Assembly (NCBI GenBank): GCA_947044405.1
Contig: CAMRHE010000012.1
Coordinates: 10,680,001 to 10,744,000, forward strand
DNA: 64,000 nt
Direction: 5' to 3'
DNA from: Leptodactylus fallax
Taxonomy: Eukaryota; Chordata; Amphibia; Anura; Leptodactylidae
In this document: piece after piece, positions 15,001-27,000 of the stretch
Layout: every line of letters begins with the position of its first letter
How positions within the stretch are numbered: the first letter of the stretch is position 1
The notes under the pieces: model-generated
The model's input: only the letters and a program-made list of their open reading frames with translations
Told to the model about the DNA's origin: nothing
Databases searched by the model: none
Program-made: the position numbers and the translations under genes

Positions 15001-18000
15001 GAGGGGCGGAGCCTAGCTGCGGTACGATATGGTCGCATAATCTCAGAGCTCCCAGCCTGAGTCTCACTAAGCGACGTCTACCAGCGACAAGCCCGTGGAG
15101 TGAGCTATTAAACTTACCCCAGGACCGAGATCTCACCTTTGGGGATGCCCAGGAAGCGTAAATCGGCGGTGAAACCGCAGAAACTCTTAGATTTCTTCTT
15201 CCCACACGGAGGGGGAGAGGATCAAGATGGCGGAGGCCCGAGCGCAGTCACCGCATCCAGGGCCTCGACTCCTCCGCGGGACCCTCCGGAGGACACGCTT
15301 TCACTCTCTGCGCAACGGAGAGCACTGTCGGCCCCGTCTCTGCCACAGCTGATTGAACGGGCAGACTCGGGATCAGCTGATTCTCCCCTCCCGGCGGGCC
15401 GGGAGGGGCGAGGACCTCGGGCCTACACAAAATGGCGTCACGAGGCCTACAACTGCATCCAGCCTGGGGACACAGGAATCACCTACTGCGAGCCCGGTGA
15501 AGCAGAAGCCCAGGCTCCAGAGCGCTGGTCCGCAGGGAGAGGAGGTGAGCGACATCACACAGCATACACTTCCATCTATTGATTTCTTTGCAGATATACC
15601 TGCGACAGAAAGCCTGTTAACTGAGGCTTCAATGAAAAATATGCTCATGGCCTTTTGTAGATCATTAAAGACAGACATGTCCCTTATAGTGAAACCGTTA
15701 GAGATCTTCAAGAGTTAAAAAACCGTGAGGTACATGTTGAATCTAAAATGGCGGAATTTGCTACATCACATAATGAGCTTATAGATGCGCACTACGACGT
15801 GGAAAGGGATGTGTCCTTTCTTAAAGCTAAGATAGCCGATCTAGAGGACCGTTCCAAAAGAAACAATCTAAAATTTAGAGGGATCCCAGAATCAGTACCC
15901 CCAAAAGATTTAACCGTTTTCCTTCAGGATATGATAAAATCGCTCCTACCAAATCTCACGAAAATGGACTTAACTATTGACAGAGCTCATAGAATTCCGA
16001 GACCCTCACATTTAGATGAAACAGTACCCAGGGGTGTTCTGGCAAAGATCCATTTTTATCGCACTAAAGAGCTGGTTCTGCTGACTTCACGAAAGACAGA
16101 CCGCCTACCTGAATCACAAGATATCCATCTATTCAGATCTCTCTGCCACGACACTACAAATCAGGCGACAATTCATCCCTCTTTACTACAACATTACGTC
16201 AACATCACATTCTGTATAAATGGGGATTCCCGGTCCGTGTGATCGTCTCCCGCAATAATCTCGTACATGTTATCAAGACTCTGGAGGAAGGGAAAAAATT
16301 GCTAAATGCATGGAATATTCCGATGGTTGATCCTCCAATCAAGAATCCACCTGGTCCAATATCGGATGGCTGGCGCCAGGCGAAAACTCAACGACGTCCA
16401 CCTAGAGGGCTTCAAAGCTAGAGACTCACCTATCTTGGATTCCATATGTTCACTGCTGTTGAACTTATCCCCCCAAGATCACGACAGCTGCTGGTCCGCT
16501 GTACTATGTTTGTCTTCTTTCTCTTTTGTCTTCCTTTGATGCAGTTAGGATGGGTTGCCCATCGGTTTTGTAGTTTATATGGTTTGTTTCCTTTCTGGTT
16601 CTGGCACACAGGGCGACATGAATATAACTGGTGGAGACATCTCCGCCTCCTGCAACCAGGGACATCCTTTGGTGTGGGCAAGTGTGGTAAGACTCTTAAT
16701 GCATTCCTAATTGTGTATTATGGTGCTTAAAGTTATGTCTATGAATGTCAGAGGGTTGAACTCTCCTCAAAAGAGGGCCAATTTATGGCGCGAGGCACGA
16801 GATCAAGGCTGTGACATTCTTGCAGTGTAAGAGACCCACCTATTGAAGGCAGATGCCTATCGCATTCAACATCCGACATACCCAAATGTATTCCATGCCC
16901 ACTATTCCTCAAAACGTAGAGGGGTATTGATTGGTATTAGGGACTCGGTAGCATTTCAGTTATTGTCACATTATGCAGACCCGGGGGGGTGATTTATAAT
17001 ACTGATCTGCACTCTCAATAGTATTACTTATACGCTAGTATCAGCATACGCCCCCAACAGGAAACAAGTGGCATTCTTAGGGAAACTAGAAAAGGCGGTG
17101 GAAAAGAGGAAGCAGGGATGTTTAATATTGATGGGGGACTTTAATGTGGCTCCGGACCCGGTAGTAGATACCACTTCTGGTGGGTCGACACGTCACCCTT
17201 CTTTCTCGCAAGCGCTATGGCGCCATGAATTATTTGACTCCTGGCGTATCCTCCATAATACTGAGAGAGATTATACTTATTTCTCCTCTGTACATAATAG
17301 TTACTCACGGATAGATTTATTTCTACTTGAGCAATCCAGCCTCCCCATGGTTATGCAATCTGATATCTCAGTAATCACTTGGTCAGACCATGCAGCAATA
17401 ACCTTGACCTTAGCAGAAAAATATGAATGCCCAAGAGCGTTCGTATGGCGCTGCAACGAATTTTTAATGACACAACCGAAATTAAAAGCATCTTTAGAGA
17501 CTGAGCTGAAGGAATTTTTTCTGATTAATGCCCCCTCTGCCCCTGGCCCTGATATACTGTGGAACTCCCACAAGGCCTTCATCAGAGGTACATTCATTCG
17601 TTTGGGGCATATAGAAAAGAAAAATAGATTGGCAGAAATGGATAGATTGCTCCACCAAATAAAATCAATCGACGACAGCAATAAAAAGTCCCCATCTCTA
17701 TCAAACGCAGCCAAATTGATGACATTGCGCCATCAATTGACAGCTTGTTTATTGCATAAATACGAGAAAAATCTAAAAAGGACCAAAGCTACATATTATT
17801 CTCAGTCCAATAAAGCAGGCAAACTCCTAGCCTCCAAACTTAAACAGAAACATGCGAAATCCAGAATTCAATTCCTTCATAGTAAGGATGGTACATATAA
17901 AATATATGACCCAAGGGGCATAGCTGACGCCTTCAGATCATTTTACGAAGGCCTCTACAATATCGCGGAAGGCACAGCGGTAGCTCTCCCAACGAGCTGC

Positions 18001-21000
18001 GACATTGAACGCTTTCTTGCGGCTGCCCAATTGCCCAAACTCGAGTCACAACTAGACTATTTGAATACACCCATTACTTCAGAGGAGTTGTCAATTATTA
18101 AATCGCTGCCATCTCATAAGTCTCCGGGCCCTGATGGCCTTACTAATGAATACTACAAACGATTTTTCCCAATCCTGAAGGATCCATTGCTGTCCTTTTT
18201 GGCGGCCGCGATTGATTCTGGTACCATCCCAAAAGAAAACCAAGAGGCCTTAGTGGTTACACTCCCAAAGCCGGGAAAGCAGGCCACTAACCCCCAAAAC
18301 TTCCGACCTATCTCTTTACTAAATTCCGACCTGAAAATATATGCCAAATTAATAGCAAACAGGTTGGCAACCTGTCTTCCGAGCTTGATAAATAATGACC
18401 AGGTAGGATTTGTCAAGGGGAGGCAATCTTATGACAATACCAGACGCATTTCGAACATCATACATCATATTGATCGTAGAAAGGTGGAGGCGGTGATTCT
18501 CGCATTGGACGCTGAGAAGGCGTTTGATCGCATTTGCTGGTCGTATGCCTTCTCGGTGCTCAGAAATATGGGGTTCTCTGGAGCTATTTTGAGGGCAATA
18601 GAGGCGCTATACTCTGCACCGTCTGCGAGAGTATTTACCAATGGAGTGGTATCGGACCCTTTTCTGATAACAAATGGGACCAGACAGGGATGCCCCCTGT
18701 CGCCCCTGATATTTGTTCTTTCTATGGAACCATTAGCTCAAACACTTAGACTAGATACGGGAATAGGGGGCATTGATATAGGGAATAAAACTCACCTAAT
18801 ATCACTCTACGCTAATGATATTATTCTTACCCTATCTAAGCCGTGAACATCTATTCCTCGCCTAATGGATACTATTACTGCATTCGGGCACTTATCATTT
18901 TACAAATTGAATATGGCTAAATCCCAAGCGCTACCTTTGAATGTCCCTCTTTCTTTGCTTCAACAAATGAAGTCGAATTATAACTTTGATTGGAGGAAGG
19001 ATGATGTCCAATACCTGGGGACGCGGATGACAACATCCCTAGGGACCCTTTATACAAGTAACTATACACCAATGTTAAGACTACTGCAAGAGGAGACGGA
19101 GCGAATGTCAAAAACAGATACCTCCTGGATAGGCCGAGTAGCGGCCTTCAAAATGTTACTACTTCCTAGACTTTTATATTTGTTTCGCACGCTCCCGATA
19201 TCCCTTCCTGCTTCCTTCTTTCAAACAGCACAAAGAGTGATTTCAAAGTATATATGGAATGGGAAAAGACCCAGAATCAACAAAAGCTTCCTATTTAAAC
19301 AAAAGGAAGCAGGGGGGCTGGGAGTTCCGAAGATACGAAATTATTATATAGCCTCGCTGGTCACTCAGTGCGCTAGGTGGAAATCAATAGATACCTCGGT
19401 TCCATGGTTGCACATAGAGCAGGCATTTATAGCTCCTTTAAAACTGGAAGATGCGCAGTGGATACCCTTTTGGAACATTTCAGCTCCTGGCTCCTTCTCC
19501 CAGGTCATGGCGGCCTCATTGGTGGCATGGAAGCTAATACACGAGAAAGCTAACCCTATGAAACATTTTCATATTGCTGAGATGCCTTTGTCACTAGTGG
19601 CATGGGTAATCGACGGTTTGAGAGTCTCGGACTGGGAATCGAGGGGGATCACACAGATTTCTCAATTATATTCTGACACTAAACAACCTATATTGTTTGC
19701 AGACCTTAGACCGAAATATGGAATCCCTAACGGAGACTTCCTTAAATATTTTCAAATATGGCACTTCGTGTCCAAACATCCTGTGACACTTTTGCCCCAT
19801 AGTGGCGCACTCTTCACTTGGCTGTCAAACAAGGTGAGAGGGTTGCGTTTTCTGTATGACAAAATGGACGAACTTTCGACCTTCACTAAATCTACCCTAT
19901 TCCGTTGCTGGGAGAGAGACTTAGGGACAGCCATTACCCTAGAAGAGTGGCAGCAGGCAATTAAGCTGATCCACTTATCCTTAAAGTGTAGTACACATAT
20001 AGAGACGGCCATGAAAATAGTATTACGATGGTATAGGACCCCGACTATGTTACAGTTAGCCTATCCCTCTGAATCAGGGCATTGTTGGAGGGGATGTGGT
20101 GGTAGAGGAACACTTCTACATATATTGGGGAATTGCCCCATAATTCAAGGATACTGGGAAAAGGTCTTTGAGATGCTCTCAGAGGTATTCGATTTTCGAC
20201 TCCCATACACCGCTGATATGGCTATTCTGATTATCGGAATTCCCAGTGCACTGAAGGGATACAAAAAGCTTATCTGCAAAATTTTGACGATAGCCAAGTT
20301 GCTGCTAGTGCAGAGATGGAAGACAATAGCCCCTCCGCCCATGACGGATCTCTTAGTGGCCGTACACAACACATACACATACGAGAGAGTACTCGCACTG
20401 GGAAATGACTCTTTCCATAGCTTTGAGAAACTCTGGGATGTGTGGATCTACTCTCGATTCGCTCTGAAAGAAAACCAGGTTGATACAGGAAATCTGGGAG
20501 GGGGGATGAAGGGACTGGGTGGGTGGGGGACAAACCTGCCAACCACAGGGTAGATGGAGCAAAGGGGAGGTAGGAATACGGAATGAAGGATATAGAGTGT
20601 CAATACTCACACACAAACAAAGGCCCTACAACCAAGGGAAGGTCGGAATTGAGGAACATGTCCTAGGTGTGATTCATGATAGCCCGTTGACTGTGCCTGA
20701 AAGTTATTGTTATTGTTATGGTTTACTATGTTAGTGCTCTGAATATCTGGTTTATTGATAAATGACCCAAAGATGTATTTTGGAAAAGAAAGCATCATAT
20801 TGCCTTGCTTTTTTTTTTGCTATACTGTATACCAATGTACATCGCAAAATATGTCAATATTGTTCTGTACCTTTTACTCTGTGAAAAATTCAAATAAAAA
20901 TTATTGAAACTAAAAAAGATAGGATCACCATAAATTTCCTATTTCATTAATCCAAGTTTTAATGTTAAACTATTTTTTTTTCTTAGAATATTTGGTGAGT

Positions 21001-24000
21001 ATAGTTTTAATTTTCCATATCACCATCTTTATTTAGCTAACACATCTATAGAGAACACTACTGACACTTACCTACTCAGAAGAAGCTGAGTACCAGTTTC
21101 TACCATTTAGTCACTATTGTCTTATTTTAGGCTTATTTATTTTGGGTTCCCTAATTTTAATAATAATATACTTAAATAAAGGTTAAGTTTTACTGTATAG
21201 CCACTTCCTCCTATTTCAGTGAATTATACTATTTAATCTTGGTTTTAATAAATAAATTTAAACAAATTGCAATATATTCCTTTTAAGGGTATATTCACAC
21301 CAGAGTTATGGTTTCCTTTGCTCTGCTCTGTTATAGGAGCAGAACAACAGAAATAATGGAAGTGCCAGATATTTAAAATGCTGGACACCAACGAAGCCCA
21401 AAAGTTCCCATTGACTATAATGGGGTCAGTTGGGCTTCCATTACAGTGTCATTTTGCCAGACGAAAAAGTCTTGGATGCACAACTTCGTCCACAATTTCA
21501 ACAGAGCCTCCGACGCAGATGTGAATGTAGCCTAACCCAGAAAAGATGCTTTGCAAAAAGAGAGCTGTGTTTTATAAAATAATTTAAATTTCACTTTACA
21601 CAAATGAATTAAATATTGTTTGGGTGTCATTTCCATTTCTTTCTAGCACAGTTTAGTAGACATAAACCACGGTCCAGATGGCAGCTATGAGAAACAAATA
21701 GCTGGTCCATTTGTGACTTGTGAATATACTAAGAATTGTATAGCACCCAAGTGCATAGACAAAAAAAAAAACATTTCCTGTTCAAGGAACAATTCTGCCA
21801 ATGTGTGGAGTGGGTGGAAGGTTTAATGTCTCGTGACTCAAGAATTATTGTATGGCATAGGATTTCACTGTGTAGCACAATGGGAGAGGTGGAAATACAA
21901 ATATGTCTACTACAAATGTAATATAACCAAACATTTGATCAGGCCAACACAGAAAAAATAATAGATATGTAGTATGACTAGATTTAATTTTAACCTCCAC
22001 TAACTGAAATATGTAATGTAACCTGCACACTCAGGTCATATTTTTTGCCAAAATACAAAGTGAATGTCTTACCATTTTCAGTGACAGTCATAGGGATGTT
22101 CACTTCCAAGTAAGATCCTGCCCACACATTCACATGTACAGCATTTGTTTCCTGTATGAAATAAAGGACATGTTAGCTAAAGACAGCATCAGCAAAGCAC
22201 AGTGACTTGCAAAGTGTGGGCAAATCACACAAGGTTTCCAAAGCATTCAATATCCCTTTAAAAATGCCCTACTTACATTTCGGTTTGTCTGTTAGGTACA
22301 TCTTCTCTGCCCCTACCCATGACCTTTAAAGTGCCTCTGCATTAACAGCCCTAACACTCCCCACATTAACTCGAATATATACAGCATTCTGGTGAGGCAT
22401 ATACAGTCATATGAAAAAGTTTGGACACCCCTATTAATCTTAATCATTTTTAGTTCTAAATATTTGGGTGTTTGCAACAGCCATTTCAATTTGATATATC
22501 TAATAACTGATGGACACAGTAATATTTCAGGATTGAAATGAGGTTTATTGTACTAACAGAAAATGTGCAATATGCATTAAACCAAAATTTGACCGGTGCA
22601 AAAGTATGGGCACCTCAACAGAAAAGTGACATTAATATTTAGTAGATCCTCCTTTTGCAAAAATAACAGCCTCTAGTCGCTTCCTGTAGCTTTTAATCAG
22701 TTCCTGGATCCTGGATGAAGGTATTTTTGACCATTCCTCTTTACAAAACAATTCCAGTTCAGTTAAGTTTGATGGTCGCCGAGCATGGACAGCCCGCTTC
22801 AAATTATCCCACAGATGTTCAATGATATTCAGGTCTGGGGACTGGGATGGCCATTCCAGAACATTGTAATTGTTCCTCTGCATGAATGCCTGAGTAGATT
22901 TGGAGCTGTGTTTTGGATCATTGTCTTGCTGAAATATCCATCCCTGGCGTAACTTCAAATTCGTCACTGATTCTTGTACATTATTCTCAAGAATCTGCTG
23001 ATACTGAGTTGAATCCATGCGACCCTCAACTTTAACAAGATTCCTGGTGCCGGCATTGGCCACACAGCCCCAAAGCATGATGGAACCTCCACCAAATTTT
23101 ACAGTGGGTAGCAAGTGTTTTTCTTGGAATGCTGTGTTTTTTTGACGCCATGCATAACGCCTTTTTGTATGACCAAACAACTCAATCTTTGTTTCATCAG
23201 TCCACAGGACCTTCTTCCAAAATGAAGCTGGCTTGTCCAAATGTGCTTTTGCATACCTCAGGCGACTCTGTTTGTGGCGTGCTTTCAGAAACGGCTTCTT
23301 TCGCATCACTCTCCCATACAGCTTCTCCTTGTGCAAAGTGTGCAGTATTGTTGACCGATGCACAGTGACACCATCTGCAGCAAGATGATGCTGCAGCTCT
23401 TTGGAGGTGGTCTGTGGATTGTCCTTGACTGTTCTCACCATTCTTCTTCTCTGCCTTTCTGATATTTTTCTTGGCCTGCCACTTCTGGGCTTAACAAGAA
23501 CTGTCCCTGTGGTCTTCCATTTCCTTACTATGTTCCTCACAGTGGAAACTGACAGGTTAAATCTCTGAGACAACTTTTTGTATCCTTCCCCTGAACAACT
23601 ATGTTGAACAATCTTTGTTTTCAGATCATTTGAGAGTTGTTTTGAGGAGCCCATGATGCCACTCTTCAGAGGAGATTCTAATAGGAGAACAACTTGCAAT
23701 TGGCCACCTTAAATACCTTTTCTCATGATTGGATACACCTGGCTATGAAGTTCAAAGCTCAGTGAGGTTACAAAACCAATTTTGTGCTTCAGTAAGTCAG
23801 TAAAAAGTAGTTAGGAGTATTCAAATCAATAAAATGATAAGGGTACCCAAATTTTTGCACCGGTCAAATTTTGGTTTAATGCATATTGCACATTTTCTGT
23901 TAGTACAATAAACCTCATTTCAATCCTGAAATATTACTGTGTCCATCAGTTATTAGATATATCAAATTGAAATGGCTGTTGCAAACACCCAAATATTTAG

Positions 24001-27000
24001 AACTAAAAATGATTAAGATTAATAGGGGTGCCCAAACTTTTTCATATGACTGTATCTTATCTTATGCCTAAACATGCCTACATGATGAGGTGGGAAAGCC
24101 GGATTGGTAAAGAACTCTCCCCTTCCCTTTAGTCAATTATTTGGTCACAGGGCAAAAAAAGCTCTTGATGTGCTTAATACCAAGAGAAGCAAATTAAGCT
24201 CCTAATGCTGTTATTATCACACCCTTGAGGTCCTTAATAAACTTAATCCCACAATCCCAGATGAATGTTAAAGATGCAACTCTACAAGTGACTCTATAAA
24301 CCAAATTTTTTGGACTTGCCCCTTTATAATCCTGTTCGGGAAAGAGGTGCACCTACTCCTGCGAGAAATCTTGGACAGAGATTTCCCCTTGACCCCAAAG
24401 CTTTATCTTCTCAACCTCCCCCACCAAGGCCATGGTGGAGGATGTCTGCCTGGCTGCTCCTCCACATCTTGAAAGATACAAAGTACTGGAGGAGGGTGGT
24501 CCCACTATCCGACTAGATTTTTATTCCAGGATTAAAGGAAATCTGTCAAGTCGATTTAGGACAATAAACAACTTACAGGTCTATATAGAATGGGGGTTTA
24601 GTGTGGAGTATACATAAAATCTGTCCCTTTTCTGGCCTAGTCCATGTGATTGACCTGGCAATATTGCTACTGTTAGCATGTACGTTCAGCACCTCAGTGG
24701 CAGATGACATGGGCTCTCTGCTCCAGTGTGATGCTAGCGGGTTTTCTCATCCAATGTTCCTTGCAAGTCTCTTGCTGGCTGCACTCCAGTGATGTGGCAC
24801 AGCACAGATATGTCCATATTGGTCTCACAGTGTATGTAAGTTTAATGTCTTTTCATATGGGGGTCTTTGCTTAAAAAAAAGAGGCCTTGGTTAGATAAAG
24901 GGGTGGTCTATACTTCCATAGAGTATAATGGGAGAAAAATTGGTCACTGAAAAAACTGGTCTTTAGAGGGGTTGTCCAGGACATCCACAAGGATGCCAGG
25001 GAAGGTAAAAACAAAACAAAAACATATTCATCCATCCCCAGTGCTCTGATGTCTACCACCGTGGTCCGGGACTGTTGCTCCCAAGGTCTTGGTCCAGCAG
25101 AAGTCCTTGTCTCACGTAACCAATGAAGCCAATCAGCAGCCTAAGGAAAATACACGGGACGTCACAAGTGACTTATGTGAGTGATGTCCCGATTCCTTTC
25201 TTTAGGCCGCTGATTGGCCTCAGTGGTCATGTGAGGCAAGGACTTTCACAAAGCAGCATCAGCCACCACTGGACCAGACAGTGGTGGGGGTCACCGGAGC
25301 ACAGTGACAGGTAAGTATGGGTTGTTTTTTTTTCACCTTCTCTGGCCTCTTTGTGAAAAACTCTATATCCTGACAACTCCTTTAAGTGGGGGGTCATCTG
25401 GAGAAATTTCATTGTATTACAAAGTCCCTTATATTTATCTGTACTATTCATTAATGCAAAGTTGTTTATATGTGGAAATACACTTTAAGTTTCTTTATAC
25501 TTCTGGCCATATAGCAAATAAAGGAAAAGTGTATATGCACATATTTCTGTCACTCTTATTAAATGCAGATGCTACAATGTAAAATATATAAATCTTCCAT
25601 CATGATCAGTAGGCACAACTAAGGCTGGGTTCACACATAGTGGATTTGCTGTGCAGATTTTATGCTGCAAATCTGCAGCAATTTACAGTTCAAGATAGAG
25701 CAGAAAAAAATCTGATCAGAAATCTGAACATGCAGTGGATTTTCAAACATGCTCATTATATTTCTGAAAAGCCTTGGATTTCCAATGCAAATTTCACCCT
25801 TAGTAAAGCAAAAATAGATTTTGCCACGGATTCACCATGAATTTAGAGAACGATCTGTGGTGGGAATTTTCTCCAACATCTAGATTTACCCTAACTGAAT
25901 AAATAAACCCTATGTTATTCACCTCTAAATATACAATACAATTCATTTAATCTGGCATTAACAAGGCTTGACAAAAATTTATATATATATTTAAGATCAG
26001 ACATTAATAGATAAGTACAAAAAATGTACCTGTAGGGGAAGAGGGCACAAACTAATAGAATATCTACTACACTATTACTTTTAACTTGTTGGCTCAGATC
26101 TGAAAAGCGATGCCAGTAAGTACGCACGTGACTGCTGAGACCACTGACTGGCTTGTAGTATTCAACAAGTACCAGCCTCTTGTAAAAAAAAATCCAGGGA
26201 TCAATGGGGTATTGAATAGGTAAGTAGTGGGGTTTTTGTTAACTTTGATAGTATGTTTGACTCTCTTCAGTTTTTTTTTTTTGCCCCAACATAGTTGGAA
26301 AGAAACACCTTTAACTGAATAAATAATTTATGAGCATGTATAAAGGTTTATCTGAGAAAATATTAATTTTAAATATTATGTGACATTGGTACTTACTTTG
26401 TTTTTTGTAAAAAGTAGGTCTATAGTTGCATTTGCTATTATATTCATTCTTAATTCAAAAGCCTGTATCTGTCTTGGTTTTCCAGGCTGTGGGATATCAG
26501 AAACTTTCAAGACCTGATAGTCTGGTGGGAAAAAAAATTTCCACAAGCACTCCCTGTCAGGAGAAAACATGCAAGTTAAAATACTGAATGCACAGAAGAC
26601 CTTCACAAAGACGAATTTGCCTGTTAAATGCATTCTGCTTTAGCAGAAGTAATACTGATAGCACAAATTTTTCTAAGGAAGAAAACAAATCACATTTTTT
26701 TCTCTTTTATCTTGTTTGCTGGACATAAATATAGTTATAAACTTTTTAGGCCAGGGTACTCAACTGGTGGACCACATCAGTGTGAAAAAAAATAGCGGTC
26801 AGGAGAGGGGGGTTAGGAGTGCTTAACATGGTATGTTCTACAATGCATGACACAATGCAAGGTTCTTAAAGGATTATATCTTGTTGCAAATCCCAATCAC
26901 CAGGACCATGTAAGTGAATAGGAGCTATGGAAACAGTGTAGCACAGTTAAGCTGCACCAGTGTTTCTCAACCATTTCAAGTCATATACCCCTAGTGACCA

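Larger units (their letters stand above)
15001..20911 (+). mobile_element. Full-length L1-like (L1/Tx1 group) LINE, inactive
   Basis: About 5.9 kb, antisense to BLTP1, and bounded by a 15-bp target duplication (14986-15000 / 20912-20926, one mismatch). The layout is a GC-rich 5' UTR (GAGGGGCGGAGCC), ORF1 from about 15145, ORF2 16720-20553, a short 3' UTR with AATAAA at about 20893, and an A-rich tail. It carries frameshifts in ORF1 and three stops in ORF2, so it cannot move by itself. Its full length and clear target repeats suggest moderate age. Confidence 0.92.
10746..22072. other. BLTP1 intron 11 (11.3 kb)
   Basis: The largest intron. It holds MITEs at 11166-11655, 12410-12765 and about 13999-14449, the L1-like LINE at 15001-20911 and a short MITE at about 21285-21538. 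About half of the length is the LINE. Confidence 0.8.
22404..24052 (-). mobile_element. Complete Tc1-like transposon, apparently intact
   Basis: 1649 bp, TA-flanked (22402-22403, 24053-24054). Terminal inverted repeats of about 210 bp begin CAGTCATATGAAAAAGTTTG and differ by eye at one base or a few over most of their length. The single transposase frame is open, on the same strand as BLTP1. The near-identical ends and open frame indicate recent insertion. Confidence 0.93.
22152..26396. other. BLTP1 intron 10
   Basis: Holds the intact Tc1 element (22404-24052), an L1 ORF2 relic (about 24180-24520), the MITE at 24963-25385 and a TTCACAC-type repeat from about 25624. Confidence 0.75.
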
